From contig URDD01000041.1 of assembly GCA_900546395.1 (NCBI GenBank), positions 1-23,858 of the forward strand: DNA of 23,858 bases. The letters run 5' to 3'. How positions within the stretch are numbered: position 1 is the first letter of the stretch; every line of letters starts with the position of its first letter. Below are positions 16,906 through 23,858 of the stretch, piece after piece. The position numbers and the translations under genes are program-made. The notes below the pieces were generated by a model. It searched no databases. It had not been told where the DNA came from and was given only the letters and a program-made list of their open reading frames with translations. This DNA is from an uncultured Bacteroidales bacterium. Its GTDB lineage: Bacteria; Bacteroidota; Bacteroidia; Bacteroidales; UBA932.

Positions 16906-17902
16906 CTACGCTCTCTCCATATATAAGAGATGGAGAGAGTTTTAGTTGTGATGTACTTGTCGGAATTGATTCTATCCTGTCAAAAAGTATTTTTGTCGCC
17001 AGTTTGGCCATATCCTCTATTGGCTGGCTGATTCTTGTGATAGGTGTCTCCATATAGTCCATATAAAAATAATTGTCAAATGATATAAGAGACAAATCTT
17101 CAGGTATTTTTAAAGTTGTTTCCTTTATGGCTTTGATGATACCGAGTGAAATGGTATTTCCCAGTGAAAAGACCGCTGTGGGCAAATCATTTTCGCTCAA
17201 CAGCATTTTTGTTTCAAGATATCCGTTCTGTATTGAAAACTCATTGCCTGCAATCATTATATTGTCTTCCAGACCAGCCTCTCTCATGGCATCAGTATAT
17301 CCTTTTACTCTTTCTTTGTTCGGAGTCGAGTTTATTGCTCCCTGAATGCAAGTAATCCGTTTGTGTCCCATACTTATGAGGAATTGTGTCGCCATAAGGC
17401 CGCCTTTATAGTTGTTTGTAGCGACATAACTTAGTCTTGAGTCATCGAAATATCTGTCTACCAGTACGACCGGAATGTCTTTCTTGTCAATTTCCTCTAT
17501 CAGGCTTTTATCTGTTCCGCATGGTACTGCAATTATGCCGTCTACGCCGCGCGAATAAAGTTTCATTACACTCGTGTTGAACTCATGCTCATCTTCCATA
17601 GTGTCTATTACGATGGTTGTGAAGCCTTTACGGTGTACTTCAGATACTATGAAACTTGCCATTTCTGCAAAATACGGATTGGCCAAAGACGGTAGCAGCA
17701 GTCCGATTGTATTTGTTTTATTTGTGCGCAAGCTTTGTGCAATACCAGATGGCATATAGTTATGCTTCTTGGCATCAGCAGTTATTAATTCAGCTGTTTT
17801 TTTGCTTATTCGGTATTTTTCTGCATTTCCGCTTAGTACACGCGAGATTGTAGTGACTGAAAAACCAGTCCTTTTCGCAATGTTTGATAATGTTTCTTTC
17901 AT
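16895..17902 (-). CDS. LacI-family transcriptional regulator
   Basis: This 335-residue repressor has an N-terminal helix-turn-helix (TLSNIAKRTGFSVTTISRVLSG) and hinge helix, then a periplasmic-binding-protein-like ligand domain (TIGLLLPSLANPYFAEM onward). It is divergent from the ribokinase operon, the usual arrangement for a local sugar-responsive repressor, and the ligand is probably the imported sugar or a derivative. I chose the ATG at 17902. The longer in-frame start at 17956 would add 18 non-family residues and overlaps the proposed -33 box. The last 11 bp overlap the aminotransferase gene, and a terminator-like hairpin lies within its 3' coding end. Confidence 0.92.
   Translation of the reverse strand: MKETLSNIAKRTGFSVTTISRVLSGNAEKYRISKKTAELITADAKKHNYMPSGIAQSLRTNKTNTIGLLLPSLANPYFAEMASFIVSEVHRKGFTTIVIDTMEDEHEFNTSVMKLYSRGVDGIIAVPCGTDKSLIEEIDKKDIPVVLVDRYFDDSRLSYVATNNYKGGLMATQFLISMGHKRITCIQGAINSTPNKERVKGYTDAMREAGLEDNIMIAGNEFSIQNGYLETKMLLSENDLPTAVFSLGNTISLGIIKAIKETTLKIPEDLSLISFDNYFYMDYMETPITRISQPIEDMAKLATKILFDRIESIPTSTSQLKLSPSLIYGESVVKY
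16911..16939 (+). terminator. Terminator-like hairpin inside the 3' end of the lacI-type gene
   Basis: CTCTCTCCAT pairs perfectly with ATGGAGAGAG around a 9-nt loop and is followed by TTTTAG on the + strand. It begins 5 bp after the aminotransferase stop, where a terminator would be expected, yet it also encodes the last residues of the opposite-strand regulator (about LSPSLIYGES). Confidence 0.6.
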
Positions 17903-17927
17903 TTGGTTATTAGTTGTGATTGTGCTG

Positions 17928-17956
17928 TAAAGGTAAAAATTTTGCGCAAAAAACAA
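17928..17956 (-). promoter_or_regulatory. Promoter and putative operator of the lacI-type gene
   Basis: On the minus strand TTG (17954-17956), 18 bp of spacer, and TACCTTTA (17928-17935) resemble the -33/-7 elements of this phylum. The spacer contains the perfect 12-bp palindrome TTTTGCGCAAAA (17940-17951), centred on CG as LacI-family operators usually are. Binding there would block its own promoter and could also affect the ribokinase promoter on the other side. Confidence 0.5.
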
Positions 17957-18060
17957 GAATTTAACAATGATTTATTGCGTTAAGTATCCAATATTGTAAA
18001 TATATAACTTAATTTAGCCGTACAAAACTAAGAACAATCGTTATCGCTAACTACAAAAAC

Positions 18061-18966
18061 ATGAAACAAAATGAAAAAATCATCGTTGTGGGAAGTAGTA
18101 ATACTGACATGACGATAAAGTCGCCTGAAATTCCAAGGCCTGGAGAAACTGTATTGGGAGGCGAGTTTAAGATGGGCGCCGGTGGAAAAGGCGCGAATCA
18201 GGCTGTTGCCGCAAAGCGCTTGGGTGGAGATGTCACGTTCATATGTAAGGTTGGAAATGATATGTTCGGAGACAGGTCATTGAAATCTTATGATGAGGAA
18301 GGTATTGATGTTTCGCATGTTATGAGATGTGATAGGCCATCCGGAGTAGCACTTATCCTGGTAGATTCTGGTGCGGAGAACTGTATTTCAGTTGCATCCG
18401 GAGCCAATGCGGAAATCACACCGGCTGATATAGAATCGGCAGCAGGTATTATCAGAAAGGCAGGAATTTTACTTCTGCAGCAGGAAATCCCTATCGAGTC
18501 TGTACTTAAGGCAGCTCAGATTGCATATGAAGCCGGAACCTTTGTAATCTTGAATCCGGCTCCGGCTTGCAGTCTTCCTGATGAAATTTACAAGTATGTC
18601 GATCTTATGATACCTAATCAGACAGAAACTGAATTTTATACTGGCATAAAAGTCTTCGATGAATTCTCCGCTGAAAAAGCTGCGTCAAAACTGTTGTCCA
18701 AGGGTGTCAGGAATGTTATTATAACTATGGGAAGTTATGGGTCAATGACATTTACATCTGAAGGTGGCAAGTTTTTTACCGCGTCAAGAAAAGTAAAGGC
18801 GATAGATACGACTGCAGCAGGAGATACCTTTTGCGGAGCTGTAGCTGTAGCTTTAAGTGAAGGAAAAAGTTTTGAAGCTGCTGTCGGCTTTGCTACACTC
18901 GCTTCTTCGCTGGCTGTGCAGAAAATTGGGGCGCAGGAGTCTATTCCATTTAGAGAAAACCTTTAA
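18061..18966 (+). CDS. rbsK: Ribokinase (PfkB family)
   Basis: This 301-residue kinase would phosphorylate ribose, or a related sugar, at the 5-position with ATP. Family motifs are the opening GSSNTDMTIKSPEIPRPGET, the sugar-binding GAGGKGANQAVAAKRLGG, NPAPA and PNQTETEF in the middle, and the catalytic DTTAAGDTFCGAVAVAL with the Asp base and anion hole. The length is typical of RbsK. It is the first gene of a + strand operon under divergent LacI-type control, followed by a permease gene 11 bp later. Other PfkB sugar kinases are possible, but GGKGANQA and the neighbours favour ribokinase. Confidence 0.88.
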   Translation: MKQNEKIIVVGSSNTDMTIKSPEIPRPGETVLGGEFKMGAGGKGANQAVAAKRLGGDVTFICKVGNDMFGDRSLKSYDEEGIDVSHVMRCDRPSGVALILVDSGAENCISVASGANAEITPADIESAAGIIRKAGILLLQQEIPIESVLKAAQIAYEAGTFVILNPAPACSLPDEIYKYVDLMIPNQTETEFYTGIKVFDEFSAEKAASKLLSKGVRNVIITMGSYGSMTFTSEGGKFFTASRKVKAIDTTAAGDTFCGAVAVALSEGKSFEAAVGFATLASSLAVQKIGAQESIPFRENL

Positions 18967-18977
18967 ATTATATCGCT

Positions 18978-19979
18978 ATGTTTATTGTCAACAGTTATTT
19001 GCTTGCAGTCGTATTCTGCTTTGTGACAATGTTGTGCTGGGGGTCCTGGGGAAATACCCAGAAGCTTGCGGCAAAAAGTTGGAGGTACGAGCTGTTTTAT
19101 TGGGATTATGTAATTGGCATGGTCCTGTTTGCTCTCTTTATTGCGTTCACTATGGGAAGCTTCGGTAGTGAAGGCCGCCCGTTTCTTGAGGATATTGCTC
19201 AGGTTGATGCAAAAGCATTTGGCAGCATTATTTTAGGAGGAATAATATTCAATGCTTCAAATATTCTTCTGTCAGCTTCTACTAGCATAGCTGGTATGGC
19301 TGTAGCTTTTCCTTTGGGAGTCGGTATCTCGCTTGTACTGGGTACTGTAGTCAATTATATTGGAGCACCTAAAGGTGATCCTGTCATTCTTTTTTCTGGA
19401 ATAGCACTTATTGTCATTGCAATTGTATGTAATGGAATAGCTTCCGGAAAAGTTGAAAGCAGCAAGAAGAACAATTCAGGCAAAGGAATAGTCCTTGCTC
19501 TTGTTGCAGGTACTTTGATGGCATTTTTCTACAGGTTTGTGGCAGCTGCCATGGATTTGGACAATTTTGCATCTCCTCAGGCAGGCAAGGTGACTCCTTA
19601 TACCGCCATTGTGATTTTCTCTTTGGGTGTATTGGCAAGTAATTTCATATTCAATACATTAGTTATGAAAAAACCGTTTGTGGGCGAACCTGTAACATAC
19701 AGTCAGTATTTTAAAGGTAGTTTCAAAACACATTTGGTAGGAATTCTCGGTGGAGCAATCTGGTGTCTGGGAACTGCATTCAGCTACATAGCTTCCGGTA
19801 AGGCAGGTGCTGCAATTTCATATGCTCTTGGTCAGGGAGCTCCTCTTATAGCAGCAGTATGGGGTGTCTTTATCTGGAAAGAATTCAAAGGTGCGGGAAA
19901 GAATGTTTATATTCTTCTTGGATTTATGTTTATCCTCTTCTTGGGAGGACTGGGACTTATTATAGCATCAGGTAATTAA
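18978..19979 (+). CDS. DMT-superfamily permease, ureide-permease / GRP-like sugar transporter
   Basis: This 333-residue inner-membrane protein has about ten hydrophobic helices and starts with a CWGSWGNTQKL motif after the first helix. The GRPFLEDI segment, then GGIIFNASNILLSASTSIAG, VGISLVLGTVVNYIG and the following hydrophobic stretch, parallel the plant ureide permease family in order and spacing; the family also includes bacterial sugar permeases. It lies 11 bp after the ribokinase gene and 23 bp before the SusC gene, so it is probably the inner-membrane step for the same compound. Ribose is the simplest substrate; a nucleoside or ureide is possible. Confidence 0.78.
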   Translation: MFIVNSYLLAVVFCFVTMLCWGSWGNTQKLAAKSWRYELFYWDYVIGMVLFALFIAFTMGSFGSEGRPFLEDIAQVDAKAFGSIILGGIIFNASNILLSASTSIAGMAVAFPLGVGISLVLGTVVNYIGAPKGDPVILFSGIALIVIAIVCNGIASGKVESSKKNNSGKGIVLALVAGTLMAFFYRFVAAAMDLDNFASPQAGKVTPYTAIVIFSLGVLASNFIFNTLVMKKPFVGEPVTYSQYFKGSFKTHLVGILGGAIWCLGTAFSYIASGKAGAAISYALGQGAPLIAAVWGVFIWKEFKGAGKNVYILLGFMFILFLGGLGLIIASGN

Positions 19980-20002
19980 TGATAACTAAAATAAACTAAG
20001 TT

Positions 20003-22702
20003 ATGAAAAAAGTATTAATCTTTTTATGTTTGTGCTTTGGTTTCGTATTTCAGACTTTTGCGCAAAATTCTCCTGAAATTGAGCTCTCTGGGTTCGTTTC
20101 TTCAGATAAAGGAGAGCCTTTGGCTGGCGTTTTTGTTTATGTTGAAGGAACTACTAGAGGAACAACTACAGATGTAGACGGAATTTATGTTCTTAAAGTA
20201 AAAGGTTCTGATAGTATAGTTGCTTCAATGATAGGATTCGAGAAACAGACCATTAAGATTAATGGAAGATCTGTTGTAGATATAGTTTTGAAACAAGAGA
20301 ATTATTTGGATGAGGTTGTGGTTGTCGGATACGGTACGCAAAAGAGAAAGGATTTGGTTGGAGCAGTAGAACAAATAAAAGGTGAGAATCTTAATACTGG
20401 CTCTTATTCAGGTGCAGTTCGTTCCTTGCAAGGACAGGTGCCGGGACTTACTTTGGAATTTGCAGATGGAAAACCTAATCATGGTGCTACGTTGAATATA
20501 AGAGGTGCAGCTCAAAGTATTGGTTCAGGAGGTTCTACTTTAGTGCTTGTTGACGGTGTTGAGGCTGGCTTAGATAATGTAATTCCAGAAGATATAGCAT
20601 CAATTACTGTTTTGAAAGATGCTTCATCTTGTGCTATATATGGAGCGAGAGGTGCATTCGGCGTTATTTTAGTTACGACAAAAAATCCAGATTCAGGAAA
20701 AGTTCGTGTTTCATATAATGGCGCAGTTAGCTTATTGTCAAATACTGTTAAGTATGATTTTGTTACTGACCCAGTCTATTTTACTCAAGCAACTTTGGAC
20801 CATTATGAAGGTTGTTATGGTATAGCACCTACTGGGTTTAATAACCTGTTCCCTTATTCAGATTCGTGGTTTCAAGAATTGAAGAGAAGGTATATGGATC
20901 CTTCTTATGAAAATTATCTCAATCCTGTAGGAGTCGGAAGTGATGGAAAATATCAGTATTATGGTAATACAGATTGGTTTGATTTGATGTATAAAAATCA
21001 TACTTACAATACTCAGCACACATTGAGTATAAGTGGAGGAAATGAAAAAGTTAAATTTTTGGTTTCTGGAAGATACTTTAATCAAAAAGGTATATATAAT
21101 ACAGACCATGACCGCTATTGGAAAGCAAATGCACATGCTAAAGTTTCAGTAAAAGTCACAAAATGGTGGACGATGGATAATGACTTGACTTTTTATCGTT
21201 CATATTATAAACAGCCTGTATTGTTTCAAATAGAGCAGAGTGTAAAAGGACAGATTGAACATCAGGCATTTCCAATGACACTCCCATATAACCCTGATGG
21301 CAGTTTTACTGATGCTGCGGTATGTGTCGGATATTCTGCATTCAAAACCGGACATAGTTATCAATTGAATGAATCATTTAAATTAGGGGAAACATTTACA
21401 AACACTTTTCATATTATACCTGGGGTTTTTGAATTCTCCACAAGTTTCTCATATGCGTTCAATCATTCAAAAAGAGACAGGAAAACAAATATATACGGAT
21501 TTAAAAATGGACCGGACATTCCTTCATCCAGACCAGCATGGGATTCTTATGAAGAATTATGGCAAAGGCACGAATATATAAAAGAGGATGGATTCTTTAC
21601 TATTACTCCGAAATTAGGAGATAAGCATTCGCTGAAAGTCACTCTTGGATATAATGTTGAAAATGCAAAAAATCATGGTACCGTAGGGCTTGAAAGAAAT
21701 TTGATGCGGGAGGATAAAGCCAACTTTGATTTGACTAAGGCAGATGTTTATTATCTGAATGATTATAATAGTAATTCCTGGTCTTTTGTAGGCTTTTTCG
21801 GTAGGATAAATTATAATTTTAAAGATAAATATTTGATAGAGGTAAGTGGTCGTTATGATGGGTCTTCAAAATTTCCTGCAAGTCAGAGATGGGGATTCTT
21901 CCCGTCTGTTTCTATAGGATATAGACTTTCTGAAGAAAAATTCATGTCTTGTACTGATTCTTGGCTGGATAATGCGAAAATACGTTTATCTGCGGGGTCT
22001 TTGGGTAATGGAGCAGTGGCGCCATATGCCTATACGCAGAATATGAGTGTAAATACATCTTCAATTTATATTGATGGAAAGCAGGTGCCTGTAACTTCTG
22101 CTCCTGCTCCAATTCCTAATGGTTTGACTTGGGAGAAGGCTACAACATATGATGTTGGACTTGATTTAGATTTGTTTGATAACAGGTTGTCTTTTGTAGG
22201 TGATTGGTATCTTCGTAAAACTACAGATATGTTTACGGTAGGTAAGACACTTCCTGCAGTATATGGCAATAATGCACCTAAGGGTAATTATGCAGATATG
22301 AGCACTAAGGGCTGGGAGTTAAGCCTTGGTTGGAGAGATTCCTTTATGGCTGGAGGCAAAGCATTTTCATATGGTATAAAAGGTATGGTTTGGGATAGCC
22401 GTTCTTTTATTGATAAGTATAATAATGAGACTAAAGTACTTACGGATTACTATGAAGGAATGGAATTGGGGGAAATTTGGGGTATGCACGTACTTGGGTT
22501 GTTCGCTAGTGATGAGGATGTAGCTACATCTGCAGACCAAAGTACGTTCTTTACGCAGAACAGAAGAGGAAATAAATTTGAACCGGGAGATTTAAAATTT
22601 GATGATGCAAATAATGATGGATATATAAATTATGGTAAAAATACTGTAGATGATCCTGGTGATATGAAGGTGATTGGTAATACAAATCCTAGATTCAAGT
22701 AG
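20003..22702 (+). CDS. SusC-like TonB-dependent receptor, C-terminally truncated
   Basis: This 899-residue outer-membrane receptor has a signal peptide (residues 1-21) and a carboxypeptidase-regulatory-like domain (about 27-95). The SusC signature EVVVVGYGTQKRKDLVGAV follows, then a plug domain ending in ASITVLKDASSCAIYGARGA, and a long beta-barrel part. SusC proteins usually run to about 1000-1100 residues; this one stops within the conserved DPGDMKVIGNTNPRFK segment, after which family members normally have several more barrel strands. It therefore probably lacks the end of its barrel and the terminal aromatic residue needed for assembly. No SusD partner follows. The bases are visibly more AT-rich than in the nqr region. 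It may be a broken gene, and its start and first 890 residues look intact. Confidence 0.85.
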   Translation: MKKVLIFLCLCFGFVFQTFAQNSPEIELSGFVSSDKGEPLAGVFVYVEGTTRGTTTDVDGIYVLKVKGSDSIVASMIGFEKQTIKINGRSVVDIVLKQENYLDEVVVVGYGTQKRKDLVGAVEQIKGENLNTGSYSGAVRSLQGQVPGLTLEFADGKPNHGATLNIRGAAQSIGSGGSTLVLVDGVEAGLDNVIPEDIASITVLKDASSCAIYGARGAFGVILVTTKNPDSGKVRVSYNGAVSLLSNTVKYDFVTDPVYFTQATLDHYEGCYGIAPTGFNNLFPYSDSWFQELKRRYMDPSYENYLNPVGVGSDGKYQYYGNTDWFDLMYKNHTYNTQHTLSISGGNEKVKFLVSGRYFNQKGIYNTDHDRYWKANAHAKVSVKVTKWWTMDNDLTFYRSYYKQPVLFQIEQSVKGQIEHQAFPMTLPYNPDGSFTDAAVCVGYSAFKTGHSYQLNESFKLGETFTNTFHIIPGVFEFSTSFSYAFNHSKRDRKTNIYGFKNGPDIPSSRPAWDSYEELWQRHEYIKEDGFFTITPKLGDKHSLKVTLGYNVENAKNHGTVGLERNLMREDKANFDLTKADVYYLNDYNSNSWSFVGFFGRINYNFKDKYLIEVSGRYDGSSKFPASQRWGFFPSVSIGYRLSEEKFMSCTDSWLDNAKIRLSAGSLGNGAVAPYAYTQNMSVNTSSIYIDGKQVPVTSAPAPIPNGLTWEKATTYDVGLDLDLFDNRLSFVGDWYLRKTTDMFTVGKTLPAVYGNNAPKGNYADMSTKGWELSLGWRDSFMAGGKAFSYGIKGMVWDSRSFIDKYNNETKVLTDYYEGMELGEIWGMHVLGLFASDEDVATSADQSTFFTQNRRGNKFEPGDLKFDDANNDGYINYGKNTVDDPGDMKVIGNTNPRFK

Positions 22703-22712
22703 AGAATGTGAT

Positions 22713-23432
22713 ATGATTTATAATTATTTCAAATTTATAGATCATCATATTAAGAATGGTATGACTGTTCAGAAATTTGATGTTGGTTCTCGAACTCAAT
22801 TTGAGTTAAAGTATAATCCAAAGGCGTATAGACGGATTTTTGAAGTAAGGAATTTATGTGCAAATGGACTAGTGTGGACAGGTACTAAAAAAACGAAGAC
22901 TGCTATGTTTTCAGGAGATCCTCTTCTATTTGATGAGAACCTGAATAGTTGTGGTTTTGTACTAAAATATGGAAATTTCAAGTATTACAATTGTGGTGAT
23001 TTACCTGGAGGAAATACCTTCCGCTATAAGTGTAAAGAACGCGATTTTGAATCTTTTGTTGCTGATGTCTGTGGGAAAATAACAGTAATGAAGTGTGACC
23101 ATCATGCTGCTCCAGATGGAGTAAATGAGGAATTGTTATATAAATCTCAGCCAAAAGATTTTGTTATTACTGCCTGTCACAAGGAACACCCATATAGAAC
23201 GACAATGGAGAGACTTGCTGACAAATCATTATATCCAAATAATCGAGATTATTATATCACGTCAGAATCATCAAGGACTCAGCTTGGAGAAGATTTGTGG
23301 TCATCTTTTAAGCCAGCTGGTCATGTTGTAGTAAGGGTATATCCAGAAGGTAAATCATACCAAATGTTTGTGTTAGATGTTTTTTCCAAAGGATATGAGA
23401 TACTTTATCAGTCGGATTTGCATATTTTGTAA
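22713..23432 (+). pseudogene. C-terminal fragment of an exported metallo-beta-lactamase-fold hydrolase
   Basis: The 239 residues match, by recall of the family, the C-terminal portion of a Bacteroidota MBL-fold lipoprotein/exported hydrolase. Diagnostic parts are FEVRNLCANGLVWTG, GFVLKYGNFKYYNCGDLPGG with a metal-ligand Asp, VMKCDHHAAPDG, and the closing HVVVRVYPEGKSYQMFVLD. The N-terminal half, with the signal peptide and the HxHxDH zinc motif, is absent: upstream lies the SusC gene. The frame is open upstream to 22674 over SusC sequence, with no usable signal peptide. I chose the ATG at 22713. Base composition is AT-rich (one 60-bp line at 22801 has 19 G/C). A protein, if made, would lack the main zinc site. 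Confidence 0.6.
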
Positions 23433-23473
23433 AATGGAGTCTTTCCTTGAAAAAAGTTGGCTCTGGTTTTGTT

Positions 23474-23502
23474 ACGGTATAACCACTCTGCGGTACCGTT
23501 TT
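23474..23502 (+). terminator. Weak terminator-like hairpin after the MBL fragment
   Basis: ACGGTA (23474-23479) pairs with TACCGT (23494-23499), with an additional CC/GG inside, and TTTT follows. It lies about 40 bp after the stop codon of the MBL fragment. The stem is short, so confidence is limited. Confidence 0.4.
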
Positions 23503-23526
23503 AGGCATCTTTTTCGTCTTTTTATT

Positions 23527-23549
23527 ATCAGATAGCACCACTATCTGAT
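23527..23549. repeat. Perfect 9-bp hairpin ATCAGATAG / CTATCTGAT
   Basis: The arms are perfect with a 5-nt loop (CACCA). A run of A's follows shortly after on the right and a T-rich stretch precedes it, so it could terminate transcription coming from the right (minus strand) or be a recombinase or regulator site. Confidence 0.45.
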
Positions 23550-23858
23550 TCAAAAAAAACACAAAAAATCTGCTTGCAAATAAACTATAAAAATTCTGAT
23601 AATAAAATTTAAACAGCTTTTTAGTATCAGCAATAAAAACACGGATATTTACTGCATATTTCTATAATTCAGTCTATTACTACTATTTTTAGGAAATCTT
23701 AGCCGCATAATTTGGCTTGAAATGAAGTTGCCGCCTGCTTCCTGTACAGTTTAAATCTACATTTTAAAACTTAAACGTTTGTATTTTGAGAAAACGGATA
23801 GGTCTGCTGAGATTCGCTGGCGTAACCGTTAAATTTATTCGTATATGGAACTTGATGT

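Larger units (their letters stand above)
23433..23844. other. AT-rich region without a recognisable gene
   Basis: Apart from the two hairpins listed separately, I see no long reading frame, tRNA, or rRNA here. The + strand contains TATTTTGA (about 23780), close to a -7 promoter box. An ATG at 23845 (MELD...) starts a reading frame that runs off the right edge with only 14 bases visible, so the neighbouring gene cannot be identified. Confidence 0.5.

Noticed and set aside
17903..17956. Longer start for the LacI-type regulator
   Set aside because: The 18 added residues are not part of the helix-turn-helix family and would overlap the proposed promoter.
22674..22712. TTG start for the MBL fragment inside the SusC 3' end
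   Set aside because: These codons come from SusC sequence read in another frame and give no signal peptide.
1..23858. CRISPR array, tRNA or rRNA genes
   Set aside because: I saw no regularly spaced direct repeats, no cloverleaf with a TTCGAATC-like arm and no ribosomal sequence.

Overview
The window looks like a chromosomal segment of a Bacteroidales-type bacterium (phylum Bacteroidota). Several signs agree: a SusC-type TonB-dependent receptor, a complete Na+-translocating NADH:quinone reductase operon (nqrA-F), a lipoprotein with DUF4493-like and DUF6359-like parts, few strong Shine-Dalgarno sites, and promoters of the Bacteroidota form TTTG-N19-TAnnTTTG. The sequence does not let me name the family or genus.

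Layout. Bases 1-2953 (+) hold the end of a patatin/Omp85-type outer-membrane lipase, cut by the left edge, followed by recX. A strong bidirectional terminator (3071-3115) separates these from the convergent nqrABCDEF operon (9062 down to 3129, minus strand). A compact divergent promoter region inside a near-perfect 13-bp inverted repeat (9095-9133) drives nqrA one way and a UvrD/PcrA-type helicase the other (9137-11683). Bases 11700-12290 are decayed: a frameshifted YhcH/YjgK/YiaL-family remnant and a 106-bp AT-rich segment with terminal inverted repeats. A DUF4493/DUF6359-like lipoprotein (+) then runs tail-to-tail, with a 14-bp overlap, into an NhaD-type Na+/H+ antiporter (-). Next come an outer-membrane beta-barrel protein with a textbook promoter, and a class I/II aminotransferase 13 bp behind it.

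The right part is a carbohydrate or nucleoside uptake locus. A LacI-family regulator (-) is divergent from a ribokinase, a ten-helix DMT-type permease resembling ureide permeases, and a SusC-like receptor, all closely spaced on +. It recalls the ribose-utilisation loci of Bacteroides, but no SusD or nucleoside hydrolase is present.

The most unusual point is near 22700. The SusC gene stops before the end of its barrel and is joined directly to the C-terminal half of an exported metallo-beta-lactamase-fold hydrolase whose metal-binding N-terminal half is missing. Two unrelated genes, each truncated at the same point, suggest a deletion, a site-specific recombination event or a chimeric assembly. 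The last 400 bases are AT-rich, have hairpins and show no gene, except a possible start codon at the very edge.

How the genes could work together: Nqr exports Na+ during NADH oxidation and NhaD exchanges Na+ for H+, so two parts of a sodium cycle lie within 11 kb. The LacI/ribokinase/permease/SusC cluster would import and phosphorylate a pentose or a pentose-containing compound.
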